Assembly (NCBI RefSeq): GCF_000303155.1
Contig: NC_018719.1
Location: 1,860,001-1,924,000, forward strand
Reading direction: 5' to 3'
DNA length: 64,000 nucleotides
Origin: Candidatus Nitrososphaera gargensis Ga9.2
GTDB taxonomy: Archaea; Thermoproteota; Nitrososphaeria; Nitrososphaerales; Nitrososphaeraceae
The notes under the pieces are model-generated. The model was not told where the DNA came from and made no database searches. It saw only the letters and a program-made list of their open reading frames with translations. Each line of letters starts with the position of its first letter. Position 1 is the first letter of the stretch. A program made the position numbers and the translations under genes. Below are positions 38,441-48,158 of this stretch, piece by piece.

Positions 38441-41356
38441 CTATTCCATATACACTGCTGGCTTGAACGGCCTTGCAGATCTCGCTTTTGACTTAGGGTC
38501 ATATTTTGAAGCATCCTCTTCAGAGTAGACCACGATCTGCGCCTTGTTGATGTCAGCGGACAGCAGCGACGCAGCGTCCTTTATGGCAGCTGCTTCGTCA
38601 AACGCTGTCAAGTTGAGCCTCCTGTTACGTGCCTCAAGTGGTGTTGACAGGATGTCTTCCATCATTTTCTGCACCATCTTGGGGTCAGTTTTTGCCTTTG
38701 CAGTTTCAGGGTTTGCGATCAGCTGCTTCATTATTTCCCCAAAGTTGGTCTTGCCGGCCAAGATGTTTGCAAGTATCGCCCGGTAGACCTGCGCCTTCCA
38801 CCCAGCTGAAGTATATATTGCGACCTTGGAGGGCGTTATCTTTGTCACCTTTACAATGTTCTGAAGATCAGTAAGCAGGCTTGAAATCAAAAACTCTGAC
38901 TCTTCTGCGACCGGGTCTATCTTGTCCTCATTGATTGCTGGCCAGCCTGCAGCAGTTATTGACTGATCATTGTGGTTACCCATGCGCTCCCACACTTCTT
39001 CTGCAGTAAAAGGAGCAAACGGCGCAAGCATCCTGACCTGAACATCAAGGAACTCTGCAAGAGTGCCGGTGACGTTTTCGCGGCCCTTGGCAGCAGTTCT
39101 TTTCAAATACCACTGGAGGTCCTGCTCTAGCGAGTACAGGATGTTATGTATTGCTTCCCTCACCCTCAGCCTGTCCATCGACGCCGCTGTCTCAGCTATT
39201 GCGCGCTGGAGCCGGCTGGCAAGCCACCTGTCTTCCAGCTCTGCGCCGGCGGCTGCCTGTTGATTTTTGCATTTCTCAGCCATTTCAAAGATGCCGAGCA
39301 GTTTTGACCGTATGCCCCTGACAGTATCAAATGAAAAGTCGGCATCCTGCAGTATCTCGGCCGACACCAGCATTGCAAGCCGGATGGTGTCTGCGCCGTG
39401 CTCCCTTATGGCGGCTCGAAGCGGGATGATGTTGCCAAGTGACTTGCTCATCTTTTTGCCCTCCATCAGCACAGAACCATTGACCACTATTTGCTGCGGC
39501 CACTTTTCTTTTTCAAATATCGCGACGTGGTTGAAGATAAAGAACGTAAGGTGGTTTGGCACAAGGTCGCGCCCAGAGTGGCGCGAGTCTACAGGATAAA
39601 AGTAGCTGAACTCTTTCCTTATCTGCTCTACCGTCGAAGCGGGCACCTTGCATTCTTTGGCGACCTGATCGGCGTTGCCGATGCCAAGCAGGACATAGTC
39701 AAAGAACGCGTCAGTGATGCTGTTGTCATTATCACTCAGCATTTTATTGTTAACGTATTTGGCAATGACATAGTATGCCATGTAAATGACCGAGTCTGAA
39801 AGGCTCTCGATTATCCACTCTTGGTCCCACGGCAGCTTGGTGCCAAGGCCGGACTTTCTTGCGCACGCCCGCTCGCGCAGCCAGTCTATTACATAGTCGA
39901 ATTCCTGCCGTATGTCCTGCGGCACAATATCCATCTTGGACGCGCATTCGTGCGCCAGCCTCTTCCATTCCTTGTCGCTATAATTCAGGAACCACTGGTC
40001 GCTTAGCAGCTTGACTACGCATTCCGCGCCGCATCTGCACCTGACAGGCTTGTTAACAAGTTCATACATCGTGTCTGCAGCACCGGACTGCACGATGTCC
40101 TGCTTGACCTCGTTCTTTGCCACGGCGACTGCCATGCCCGCAAACCTGCCTGTGTTTTCCAGCATTTTGCCCTTGTAGAACTCATGGGAGTAGAGGTCGC
40201 TTGTCGCCTTTTCGAGCTTGGCGTCATTCTGGCCGGTCGCGCCCACCTGCTCGATCGCTTGCCCTGCTGGCACGCCGGTGTATCCTTCTGACTCGATTAT
40301 TATTATTGGATCGACATTTATGGAAATGCCAAACTCTTGCTGTGTCTTTTTGTCCTTTTTCAAGTCTTCAAGCGCCTGATAGTCGTACGGCGCGTGTGCC
40401 GGGACTGACATGACAATGCCGGTGCCACTGTCAGCCTCAACAAACGACGCAGGGTATACTGGAACCGTTGCATTGTTGACAGGGTTGATGGCGCTCTGGC
40501 CTATGAGCTCTTTTCCCCTAACCATCTTCATAATTTCGACATTGTGGTTGAGGAATTCCAGTTTTCTTGCCGCCTGCCTGCTCACAATCCACTCTTCGCC
40601 ATCTACTCTTGCTTGAACGTAATCGATGTCAGGGTTGACCCACATGTTGGTGACTCCAAAGAGCGTCTCCGGCCGGAGCGTCGCTGCCGGCAGGATGATG
40701 TTGTTGTTGCCGTCACCTGATCTGAATTTGACGACGGTATATTCGTTGAAATCCGGCTCGACGTCGCCCATGGTGTCGTGCTGACTCACAGGGTTCTGGT
40801 CACGAGGACACCAGCCGACCGGGTGCGACCCCTGCACAATCAGCCCCTTTTTGCGCAGCGTGTGGAACTGCCAGGAGATGAACTTGGAATACATCCTGTC
40901 AATGGTAGTGAACTCGCGCCGCCAGTCGATCGAGTATCCCATCTCCTTCATGCCGGCCTTGATCTCATTGTGGAAGTAGCTTGCTATCTTGACCGGCTCG
41001 ACAAACGTGGAGATGACATCGTCAGACAGCTTGTAGATTCTGTGGAACGTGTCCATCAGTTCGGCATCGCCGGCGGCCACCCTGCGCGACATCCCAAGGA
41101 TCGGTGTCCCGGTGTAGTGGAATCCCATCGGGAATAGGACGTTGTAGCCCTTCATCCTCATGTAGCGGGCGTGCGCGTCGGCAAGCGTGTATGTCCTGCC
41201 GTGGCCTATGTGCTGGGGAGAGTTTGGGTACGGGTAGGCCACGGTGACGAAATACTTTTTTCTGCCATCTTTTGGGTCGGCCTCAAAGAGCTTTTGCGCC
41301 TCCCACCTCTTGATCCATTTTTCTTCTATGAATCCCCAGTCAATCAAGAATGTCAT
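38441..41356 (-). CDS. leuS: leucyl-tRNA synthetase
   Basis: 971 residues, the archaeal/eukaryotic type. HIGH motif as HIGHGRTYTLADA, the CP1 editing insertion (residues about 200-400, TLRPETLFGVTNMWV), and KMSKS in GKKMSKSLGNI. It charges tRNA-Leu and edits mischarged isoleucine or related products. It is followed 5 bases upstream by alaS on the same strand, so the two synthetases are likely one operon, with alaS first. Confidence 0.97.
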   Translation of the reverse strand: MTFLIDWGFIEEKWIKRWEAQKLFEADPKDGRKKYFVTVAYPYPNSPQHIGHGRTYTLADAHARYMRMKGYNVLFPMGFHYTGTPILGMSRRVAAGDAELMDTFHRIYKLSDDVISTFVEPVKIASYFHNEIKAGMKEMGYSIDWRREFTTIDRMYSKFISWQFHTLRKKGLIVQGSHPVGWCPRDQNPVSQHDTMGDVEPDFNEYTVVKFRSGDGNNNIILPAATLRPETLFGVTNMWVNPDIDYVQARVDGEEWIVSRQAARKLEFLNHNVEIMKMVRGKELIGQSAINPVNNATVPVYPASFVEADSGTGIVMSVPAHAPYDYQALEDLKKDKKTQQEFGISINVDPIIIIESEGYTGVPAGQAIEQVGATGQNDAKLEKATSDLYSHEFYKGKMLENTGRFAGMAVAVAKNEVKQDIVQSGAADTMYELVNKPVRCRCGAECVVKLLSDQWFLNYSDKEWKRLAHECASKMDIVPQDIRQEFDYVIDWLRERACARKSGLGTKLPWDQEWIIESLSDSVIYMAYYVIAKYVNNKMLSDNDNSITDAFFDYVLLGIGNADQVAKECKVPASTVEQIRKEFSYFYPVDSRHSGRDLVPNHLTFFIFNHVAIFEKEKWPQQIVVNGSVLMEGKKMSKSLGNIIPLRAAIREHGADTIRLAMLVSAEILQDADFSFDTVRGIRSKLLGIFEMAEKCKNQQAAAGAELEDRWLASRLQRAIAETAASMDRLRVREAIHNILYSLEQDLQWYLKRTAAKGRENVTGTLAEFLDVQVRMLAPFAPFTAEEVWERMGNHNDQSITAAGWPAINEDKIDPVAEESEFLISSLLTDLQNIVKVTKITPSKVAIYTSAGWKAQVYRAILANILAGKTNFGEIMKQLIANPETAKAKTDPKMVQKMMEDILSTPLEARNRRLNLTAFDEAAAIKDAASLLSADINKAQIVVYSEEDASKYDPKSKARSARPFKPAVYME

Positions 41357-41361
41357 TTCTC

Positions 41362-44085
41362 TTATTTTGCAGCCTCTTCTTCAGCCAGCAATAACGCTTC
41401 CTTTATTCTGTCCTTTGACCTGCCGCCGCCCTGCCCAAAGCGGTCGTCACCGCCGCCAGAGCCGCCGAGCTTGGCAGAGACCTGCTTTGCAACCGCGCCG
41501 GCCTTGACCTTCTTGCGCGCGGCTTCGCCGGCAAACACAATGACCCTGATGCCCTGCCCCTTTGACACGAGCGCGACGTACAACAACTGCTTGTCAAGCT
41601 CGATCGCCTTTTCGCCAACAGCAATGTGATAATCCTCGTCAAGCTCTTCGTCGTAGGTGCTATGCAGGTGGACGCCAGAGCCAAGCTTCTTTGCTTTGTC
41701 CGAAATGTCCTTTGCTATTGGGCCTGCAACTACCCTCAGCATCGTCCTCACCTTCTTCTTTGCCGCTTCGGCTTCCTCCATCGACTTGTTGAACGACTCG
41801 ACCACTTTTTCTCTGCTGGAGCCCAGCTTCTGCGCTATGGATGCCAGCTGGCTGTCCAGCTGCTGCATATAATTGACCGCCGCCTCGCCGGCGACAAATT
41901 CCAGCCTGACGACTCCGTCCTGGATCCTCTCTGACTTGACAATCTTGACCAGCCCGATCTCGCCCGTGCTTTTTACGTGCGTGCCCCCGCAGGCTTCGAT
42001 ATCCCATCCCTCGATGTTGACTATTCTCACATTGCTTGTCGGGACGACGCCGCCTTGGTATATTCTGAAGGTGAACTCTTGCTCGGCCTCTCCCCGGTCG
42101 TAGGTCTTGATTATGACTGGATGGTTTTCCCTGATGACGCGGTTTGCCGCATGCTCGATCTTTTGTACTTCCTCCTTGGCAAGCGCGGAATGGTGCGTGA
42201 TGTCAAGCCTGCCATAGCCCTCCTCCTTGAAGGCAGAGTTCTGCCACACCCAAGACCCAAGTGTGTTCCTTGACGCAGAGTTGAGCACGTGCGTCGCGGT
42301 ATGGTGCTTTGTGATAAGGTCGCGTCGGCGTGCATTCACCTTTGCGTGCACGCTCTGGCCCTCTGCAAGCTTGTTGTTATTGCCCTCTATCCTGTGAATA
42401 ACAATGTCTGCCTGCTTGGTCACTTCGACCACCTTGGTGTCCTCGATTTCGCCGGTGTCCGGCTCCTGCCCTCCGCCCCTTGGGTAGAACGCCGTCTGGT
42501 CAAGGATGACATACTTGCTGTCCACGACCTTGATGACCTTGGCGTGGAATTCCCTCATTGTTTCGTCTTCATAGTAGAGCAGCTTTGTAGGCGGCAGTCC
42601 TTCAAGGCCGCGGATGGGCTTTGCTGTCTGGCCTGCTGCCAGGTTGGTATGGAGCTCGGCTAGCTTTGTATAGAACGTCGATGGGACGCCCTGTATTACC
42701 CCCTGCTCTACCAAAAAGTCAGGGGTTATGCCATCTGAATCGTAAAGCCTGATAAGGTCGTCCACTGACAGCTCGCCCTTTTTGCTTGTCTTGAGCAACA
42801 TGGCTACAGAGTTCATGCGCTCACGGGAGCTGGTGTACCTGCCTGCCTCTAATTGCAGGATTGTCCTGACGTCCTGCCGATACTCTTCAAGCTCAGGGTA
42901 CATTTGTTTCAGGTAGTCGACGTGCATGTCGGCAATGTCTTCTACCCTGACGTTCTTCCATCCAAGCCTCTCAAGCATCGACAGCGCTCTGCGCAGGATC
43001 ACGCGGAGGTTGTAGCCGCCTCCCACGTTTGACGGGAGCGCGCCGTCAGAGATTGCAAACAGCAGCGTCCTAACATGGTCGGCTACTGTGTAGATCGCTT
43101 CATGCGGCGCGACCAGCCTTGCAAGTTTTTCTTCATCGATCTTCATTTCCCTTGCAATGAGCGATCGTAGCTCCCGGACGCTTGTCGTGTGATCAAGCTT
43201 GGAAGACACTGCTTCGAAATACCTTGACAATACGTCGCCGCCATTGTCTGTGCCTGTGATGTCCCTTAATTTGTCCACTACTGGCCCAAAGCAGCAGTCA
43301 TAGCTTGTTGGCGTCCCCATTGTTATCCACGAAAAGCGCTCAAGGCCAGCTCCCATGTCTATTATCTTGTTTGGCATGACGCGGTAGTCGTTCTCGTTGC
43401 CCTCAAATTCGGTGAACACTGCATTACCAAGCTCTAGACCGCGTACGAAATATTCAAGCGAGTAGCCAAAGGCTCCAGCCCCCATCCACACGTCTTCGAC
43501 AAATGTTATTTCCTCCGGCTTTATCCCAAGCCCTTTTGTAAGCATGCCATAGTCAAGGTCGATGCACTTGTCCTTCCAGTAGCCGCCAGGCGCATCGGCG
43601 TTGCAGGTCTGGCCTATCATGCAAAAGCCGGTGTAGTGCCTACCAGACAGACCGACGTTTTCAATGTCATTGAACCGGAGGCACATCTGCGGAACCACGA
43701 GAGGGTTTGCAGGCAGCTCAAACACAACCTGATTGCCGACAACACGCTGGAAATCAACTATCGATGCTATCGTAAAGTAGAGGTCTTCGCGCCACCGGCA
43801 CACGACAGGGTAGCGCCGGACTATGGTGTGGTCGTTTGCGCGGAAGAACTTGTCCACTTCTTTCCACGCGCTGACATAGTCGAGCCGCTTGCTTGTCGGC
43901 GGCTTGCTGATAAAGCTGTAATTCTCGTGATCTGGGCAGAACTGCCTCCCGTCGTTAAGCGTCCAGAAGAATTTTTCGCACTTGCCGCACTTCCTGCGCG
44001 CAAAGCCCATCTTGTCAAATAGTGATACTTTGTAGTACCTATCCGGATTCGATGAAAATAGCGCTGCCAGTTCCTTCTTGCCCAA
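41362..44085 (-). CDS. alaS: alanyl-tRNA synthetase
   Basis: 907 residues, archaeal form with a zinc-binding N-terminal extension (RRKCGKCEKFFWTLNDGRQFC). Catalytic core at about 60-320, editing domain with HHTATHVLNSA and CGGTHVKSTGEIG, and the C-terminal C-Ala region ending in a glycine-rich stretch (KLGGSGGGDDRFGQGGG). It charges tRNA-Ala and removes mischarged serine or glycine. Ends 5 bases before the leuS start. Confidence 0.97.
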   Translation of the reverse strand: MGKKELAALFSSNPDRYYKVSLFDKMGFARRKCGKCEKFFWTLNDGRQFCPDHENYSFISKPPTSKRLDYVSAWKEVDKFFRANDHTIVRRYPVVCRWREDLYFTIASIVDFQRVVGNQVVFELPANPLVVPQMCLRFNDIENVGLSGRHYTGFCMIGQTCNADAPGGYWKDKCIDLDYGMLTKGLGIKPEEITFVEDVWMGAGAFGYSLEYFVRGLELGNAVFTEFEGNENDYRVMPNKIIDMGAGLERFSWITMGTPTSYDCCFGPVVDKLRDITGTDNGGDVLSRYFEAVSSKLDHTTSVRELRSLIAREMKIDEEKLARLVAPHEAIYTVADHVRTLLFAISDGALPSNVGGGYNLRVILRRALSMLERLGWKNVRVEDIADMHVDYLKQMYPELEEYRQDVRTILQLEAGRYTSSRERMNSVAMLLKTSKKGELSVDDLIRLYDSDGITPDFLVEQGVIQGVPSTFYTKLAELHTNLAAGQTAKPIRGLEGLPPTKLLYYEDETMREFHAKVIKVVDSKYVILDQTAFYPRGGGQEPDTGEIEDTKVVEVTKQADIVIHRIEGNNNKLAEGQSVHAKVNARRRDLITKHHTATHVLNSASRNTLGSWVWQNSAFKEEGYGRLDITHHSALAKEEVQKIEHAANRVIRENHPVIIKTYDRGEAEQEFTFRIYQGGVVPTSNVRIVNIEGWDIEACGGTHVKSTGEIGLVKIVKSERIQDGVVRLEFVAGEAAVNYMQQLDSQLASIAQKLGSSREKVVESFNKSMEEAEAAKKKVRTMLRVVAGPIAKDISDKAKKLGSGVHLHSTYDEELDEDYHIAVGEKAIELDKQLLYVALVSKGQGIRVIVFAGEAARKKVKAGAVAKQVSAKLGGSGGGDDRFGQGGGRSKDRIKEALLLAEEEAAK

Positions 44086-44168
44086 TTTTTTTGCTGCTAT
44101 CTTGTCTTGAGATACGGTATTAATGCTTTCGTCAACAAGAGACAGATAAAAGAAGGAAAAAAGGTCGG

Positions 44169-44516
44169 TCAGGCTTTGAGCGAGTTTTCGATGAACTTTA
44201 GGTACGCCTCTTTTGGGGCCGCGCCTATCGTCCTTGCAACCTCTTTGCCGCCTTTGAACAGGATAAGCGATGGGATCGACTGGACTCCATACTTCATTGC
44301 GATCTGCTGGTTCTCATCCACGTTCAGCTTGGCTACCTTGACCTTGCCGGCCAAGATCTTGCCGATCTGCTCTACTGCTGGCCCTACCATCCTGCAGGGT
44401 CCGCACCACTCTGCCCAAAAGTCCACGAAAACGGGCAGGTCCGACCTAAGCACTTCGGCGTCCCAAGTCTTTGTAGTAACGTGGGTGACGCTGTTGCTGT
44501 CTGTCTTGCTTTCCAT
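44169..44516 (-). CDS. trx: thioredoxin
   Basis: 115 residues from ATG 44516, chosen because a box on the minus strand (AAAATATAAAATAC, centre about 44545) lies 26-29 bases upstream; the ATG at 44555 overlaps that box. Active site W-C-G-P-C in DFWAEWCGPCRM, with the cis-proline loop SIPSLILF. A cytosolic disulfide reductase. Confidence 0.95.
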   Translation of the reverse strand: MESKTDSNSVTHVTTKTWDAEVLRSDLPVFVDFWAEWCGPCRMVGPAVEQIGKILAGKVKVAKLNVDENQQIAMKYGVQSIPSLILFKGGKEVARTIGAAPKEAYLKFIENSLKA

Positions 44517-44551
44517 AGGCAGAATTGTGCAGAATGGTATTTTATATTTTG

Positions 44552-45031
44552 TCAAATGGCAAAGCCGCAGTGCCCCAGCGCTTCCTCTGCCAAACGCTCG
44601 ATCGTGCCGTTCCTGTTAACCACATAGTGGCGGTACTCAAACGAGCCGCTGACAAAGTTCAGCTGGACATCATAACTATCGCCCAAGCTGGTCACGGTCA
44701 GCTCCTTTACCGCAGACGTTTTGTTGTTGTCTTCTTCTTTGATGCATTGCTCCGCCCACCTATCATACTGGTCCTTGGTGATAACAAACTGCTTGTTGCC
44801 CTGCTCGCCTGATAGCACTATGTCAAAGTACATCACATATTCTGCCGCCTGCGTGGGCGATGCAATATCAAACAGCGACTGCGCGTTTGGGTGGTATTCG
44901 TCTATTATCGTCGACCCTGCGCCAGAGAAATAAAATGATCGGTAAAAGTAGCCTGGCGGCCCTTGGCCACAAGGGATCCGATACACTGTCTCTTTTGGTT
45001 CAAGGTATGCAAAGACCACCTCAAGTGGCAC
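44552..45031 (-). CDS. hypothetical protein
   Basis: 159 residues, mixed alpha/beta, with two or three cysteines (IPCGQGPPG, EQCIKEE, GHCGF). No signal peptide or membrane segment. The family is not recognised. The stop lies inside the thioredoxin promoter region, so transcripts of the two genes may overlap. Confidence 0.65.
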   Translation of the reverse strand: MPLEVVFAYLEPKETVYRIPCGQGPPGYFYRSFYFSGAGSTIIDEYHPNAQSLFDIASPTQAAEYVMYFDIVLSGEQGNKQFVITKDQYDRWAEQCIKEEDNNKTSAVKELTVTSLGDSYDVQLNFVSGSFEYRHYVVNRNGTIERLAEEALGHCGFAI

Positions 45032-45206
45032 CCAGCCCTCTCTTCCGACTCCGCCGCAAACCTGCCTTGCAATTTCCCTAACATATTCGACACTAAAGCC
45101 TTAAACCGGAATGAATTTGGGCAGTCCAAATTTCCCAGAGGTGGTCCCATTGTACGGAAAAGCAACTTCCAGGGGGCCTCTGCTATCATAGATTGCAAAA
45201 CCTGTA

Positions 45207-45275
45207 ATGGTTGCAGTTGCTGCTGCAGTAGCAGCAGCTGTAGCTATTATCATTATCGCTGTTTTATTCGATTAG
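45207..45275 (+). CDS. possible 22-residue membrane peptide
   Basis: ATG 45207 opens a 22-codon frame made almost only of V, A and I (AVAAAVAAAVAIIIIIAVLF), a perfect single membrane span. It overlaps the end of secE by 4 bases on the other strand. There is no clear promoter or ribosome site. The sequence may be an Ala-rich chance product of GCAGCAG runs. Confidence 0.25.
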   Translation: MVAVAAAVAAAVAIIIIAVLFD

Positions 45276-45463
45276 CCGAACCGGCCGCTGGTGCCGACTG
45301 CGACAAACTCGGCTATGAGCTTGATTACAAAGGCGACGCCGCCTACCGTGAGCATGCCCAGAACAACGAGCCGCAGATGCTGTGAATAGTCCTCCCTGCT
45401 GGTCTTTTTTGCCAGCCTGAGGGTCTGGATCATTTCTGAAATCTTGCGCTCGATGAGTGACAA
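45272..45463 (-). CDS. secE: protein translocase subunit SecE/Sec61-gamma
   Basis: 63 residues. The amphipathic helix (IERKISEMIQTLRLAKKTSREDYSQHLR) precedes a single membrane span (LVVLGMLTVGGVAFVIKLIAEFV), exactly the SecE/Sec61-gamma build of archaea, clamping the SecY channel. In many archaea secE sits with spt5 and ribosomal genes; here it stands alone beside an Lrp regulator. Confidence 0.9.
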   Translation of the reverse strand: MSLIERKISEMIQTLRLAKKTSREDYSQHLRLVVLGMLTVGGVAFVIKLIAEFVAVGTSGRFG

Positions 45464-45511
45464 GTCATGGTTGGAGGGGCGCCTGCGTTATATAAAACAT
45501 CTGTCGCTTTC

Positions 45512-45985
45512 TTACCTTGAAAGCGACGACTGCTGGACCGTGTAGAGAGGCTCTTTCTCGGTCCTCTGCATCTCGACGAACGTCTCAGTATTCTGTATTC
45601 CTTCTATCTTGCCGATGCGCTCTATGACGACATTGTGGAGCTCTTCCAGCGTATGTGCGCTTACGCTCACTATCATGTCGAACCTGCCGGTGACTTCTGA
45701 GAGCGACCTGACCTCCGGTATCTTCATCAGCTCAGAATGGATGGGCTCCTTCAGCTTGGGGTCGCGGTTGATTCCGACTGTAGCCTTGACGTTTATGCCG
45801 AGCATGTTTTCATTAACAACAACCGTGAATTTCTTGACCAGGCTGCGTTTTGTCAAGCGCTTTATCCTACTGTAAAGGACGGAAGCATTAACATTTAGTT
45901 TCTTGCTCAGCCTTGGCACAGAGATGCTCGCGTCACGGGTGAGTTCAGACAATATCCGCATATCAAGCTCGTCAAACTTGTGCAT
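45512..45985 (-). CDS. Lrp/AsnC family transcriptional regulator
   Basis: 157 residues. N-terminal winged helix (ELDMRILSELTRDASISVPRLSKKLNV) and C-terminal RAM ligand domain (VKATVGINRDPKL ... VRSLSEVTGRFDMIVSVSAHTLEELHNVV). Usually controls amino-acid or central metabolism genes. 48 bases before secE on the same strand. The effector is unknown. Confidence 0.93.
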   Translation of the reverse strand: MHKFDELDMRILSELTRDASISVPRLSKKLNVNASVLYSRIKRLTKRSLVKKFTVVVNENMLGINVKATVGINRDPKLKEPIHSELMKIPEVRSLSEVTGRFDMIVSVSAHTLEELHNVVIERIGKIEGIQNTETFVEMQRTEKEPLYTVQQSSLSR

Positions 45986-46303
45986 ATCCGTCTAACGTAG
46001 CGAGCCTGTGTTAATAAATGTAATTCTAACTGATTCCATGTCTAAAAAGCAATTCCTTAGGTTGCAACGCGGCGAATCCTGAAAAACTTATGATGCAGCG
46101 AGCAACAACATGTGCAAAGATCCACTCAACATGTTCGGTCTAGGCATAAAACGCAAGACGGCAGCAGCTATTAAGGCCCCATTTTTTATTGAAATCATTG
46201 CCACATTGTATTCCCAATTGTAGGACTTATCGTGCCACAGAATCTGATGCGAGATGCTTTAAATATCAAACAGCTGCATCTAACCACTATACGCCGGAAA
46301 AAT

Positions 46304-46634
46304 TTGCTTGATAAGGACACATCAAGTGTATAGCTTCTATCGGGAGAATAGTTTGCATACTGGCGGCATTTGTCCTTGTTATTGGAATTGCCGATTATGT
46401 GATTGTAATAGGTCCGGGTGAGGATTCTGTTATAGGCTGTTCATCAATATCTTTGCACACAAGATTTTAGAAGGATTAATTGTCCAAGGGCAAGTCAGTT
46501 TCCAGCCATATACCGCAGCTATATTGATCCCGATCAGTGTGCTATTTTGGACATCATTAGGGGCAATATTTTACGTAATTGCCCGCTCTGCCGGAATGGG
46601 AGAAACCAAAGTAAGAGAAATGGAGAGCGACTAA
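46304..46634 (+). pseudogene. decayed membrane-protein gene
   Basis: Protein-like sequence is split over frames. IASIGRIVCILAAFVLVIGIADYV...GPGEDSVIG (one membrane span) leads, after a missing base near 46437, into LFINIFAHKILEGLIVQGQ..., AAILIPISVLFWTSLGAIFYVIARSAG (second span) and GETKVREMESD before TAA 46632-34. The start is also lost: TTG 46304 is in yet another frame. At least two lesions, so not functional as written. Confidence 0.6.
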
Positions 46635-46662
46635 CTCATCGTCATGAAAAAATAGCACAAGT

Positions 46663-46788
46663 TCACAGCATAGGATAATACGTGGCAGTAAGCCATTGAG
46701 TTAGCTTTGTAGCTTCTACTAAATTTTGACGGTTAGAGGAAAATAACTCCCTACCTTTGGAGAAAACCATCCATAGTCCAATAATCAT
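46663..46788 (-). pseudogene. short membrane-protein fragment
   Basis: A minus-strand frame of 41 residues from ATG 46788 with one hydrophobic stretch (IVIMIIGLWMVF just around the start) and a soluble tail (GRELFSSNRQNLVEATKLTQW). The hydrophobic part begins upstream of the ATG, so this looks like the 3' end of a truncated gene. A small real protein is possible. Confidence 0.3.
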
Positions 46789-47046
46789 AATAACAATAGG
46801 TTGTCTGCTATGCCGCTCTGCAGGAGAAGACCGTCACAGGCGGTACATGCATACATAGGAGGAACAAGCACTAATAGTTTGTGAAAGTTCAATGCTTGTC
46901 TATCTCAGGTTATCTTCATGAAATATTTGGATACCAGAATATAATGTTCCAGACAACATGACATATTCATCATGAAAAAATCGATTAGAGCTCGTCGTAC
47001 TCGATAACATTATATAATTTGCAAGCCGGGTTTCTTGTGTATAGAG

Positions 47047-47550
47047 ATGTTCAGCAGGGGAGGAATCAAGCCCGGCGAGTATGTTTTCGTAGTGCAAAAG
47101 GAGGGGAACTTTAGCAGAATAATTATAGGCCGCATTCAGTCGGTGAACGGCAGCAGGGTACACGTCGTCGGCACGCATGTCAGGCCCATCGGTCTCATTG
47201 AACGGATACAGGCAGGAAGGGCTGGCGGGCGACCTATGGAGATAATCAACAACCCCGACCCCAACAACTGTATCTTTATGCTCATTGACAGGGTAGAGAC
47301 TGGCAGGTTCAACGAAGAAGTGGATCAGGCCACCTCCCGGGTCATATGGATAAACGAGAACAGGTACCTTGTGCTGGATGGCTGGATAAAGGAGAATTTT
47401 CCAGAAATTTTTGCAGCCGCGCTCTCAGCCGAGACTGCCGAGGCAAGGGCTCAGGCGCGCCAGACGCTCATTGAAAAGATGAACTCGCTTTACGAGCGTG
47501 ACCTAAAGGATCACGTTTACGCCGTTGCAAGAAGCGCCAAGATACTGTGA
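47047..47550 (+). CDS. hypothetical protein
   Basis: 167 residues from ATG 47047; a TTG 12 bases earlier is possible. A box at CATTATATAATT (centre about 47014) is 27-33 bases upstream. The N-terminal half is a small beta domain (GEYVFVVQKEGNFSRIIIGRIQSVNG, HVVGTHVRPIG), the C-terminal half helices (AALSAETAEARAQARQTLIEKM). No family recognised. Confidence 0.7.
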   Translation: MFSRGGIKPGEYVFVVQKEGNFSRIIIGRIQSVNGSRVHVVGTHVRPIGLIERIQAGRAGGRPMEIINNPDPNNCIFMLIDRVETGRFNEEVDQATSRVIWINENRYLVLDGWIKENFPEIFAAALSAETAEARAQARQTLIEKMNSLYERDLKDHVYAVARSAKIL

Positions 47551-47598
47551 TAATACGAGATCGCAAGACATAAGTTTGAGCTGGCTCCAACTGTACTT

Positions 47599-47916
47599 GT
47601 GTCGTTTTTCGGTTCTTCAAGTGGCGGCCCCAGCTTTGACAAGAAAAAGTACGAGCACCTGACGCTTGCCATCAAGCAAACTGTGCTAGAGCGTGCGCGC
47701 AACCGCTGCCAAAAGTGCGGAGTAAAATTCACACCGAGCGTCCAGCCTCAGTTTGAGCACATTAACGGCTCGAAAAAGGATAATCGGCCGATAAACCTGC
47801 GCGCATTGTGCCCGGAATGCTTCAAGGAGGTCGAAGAAAAGGAAAGGAAAAACAAGGGCATGTTTGGCGGTATGCGGAGCGTCCTCAGGCGGATACCTGT
47901 CGATCTGGACAAATAG
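47599..47916 (+). CDS. HNH-type zinc protein
   Basis: 105 residues from GTG 47599. Two CxxC pairs (RCQKCGVKF and LCPECFKEV) bracket EHINGSKKDNRPINLRAL, the H-N-N order of the HNH nuclease fold. The first histidine of a full catalytic set (usually H-H) is replaced by EH, so it may still cut DNA or only bind it. No toxin, phage or restriction gene is nearby. Confidence 0.75.
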   Translation: MSFFGSSSGGPSFDKKKYEHLTLAIKQTVLERARNRCQKCGVKFTPSVQPQFEHINGSKKDNRPINLRALCPECFKEVEEKERKNKGMFGGMRSVLRRIPVDLDK

Positions 47917-47982
47917 GCGAGCTGGCCGGCCGGCTGGCAGAATAGTCTATAAATATCATCATCTAGAATTACTGATCCTGAA

Positions 47983-48153
47983 ATGGGCAAAGTTGTGATG
48001 CAGCTTGTCTGCGACACATGCGGTAAGGTGCTTCTGGAAAAGCCTGGTGTGAGCGAGGAAAGGTTCCCGATAACAAGCGAAGAAGCCCAGCAGCTGGACA
48101 AGGATCACAGAGGGCACGAATGCCACATCGAGGCAGTAGAAAAAGACCAGTGA
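47983..48153 (+). CDS. small zinc-binding protein
   Basis: 56 residues from ATG 47983, with a box at CTATAAATATC (centre about 47954) 26-29 bases upstream. CDTCGKVL at the start and HRGHECH near the end can provide C, C, H and C/H metal ligands. Acidic in between. Function unknown; convergent with the winged-helix gene. Confidence 0.65.
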   Translation: MGKVVMQLVCDTCGKVLLEKPGVSEERFPITSEEAQQLDKDHRGHECHIEAVEKDQ

Positions 48154-48158
48154 CTGAC

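Larger units (their letters stand above)
45986..47046. other. 1-kb region of gene remnants
   Basis: No intact gene. 46304-46634 and 46663-46788 hold the protein-like pieces described separately. At 46110-46222 a plus frame reads MCKDPLNMFGLGIKRKTAA... and stops; I cannot place it. The A/T-rich right end carries the promoter box (CATTATATAATT, about 47008-47019) of the gene at 47047. Confidence 0.6.

Noticed and set aside
44963-45385. 140-codon plus-strand frame across the secE region
   Set aside because: It opposes two genes, one of them (secE) clearly real; its Cys/Ser runs come from GCAGCAG repeats.
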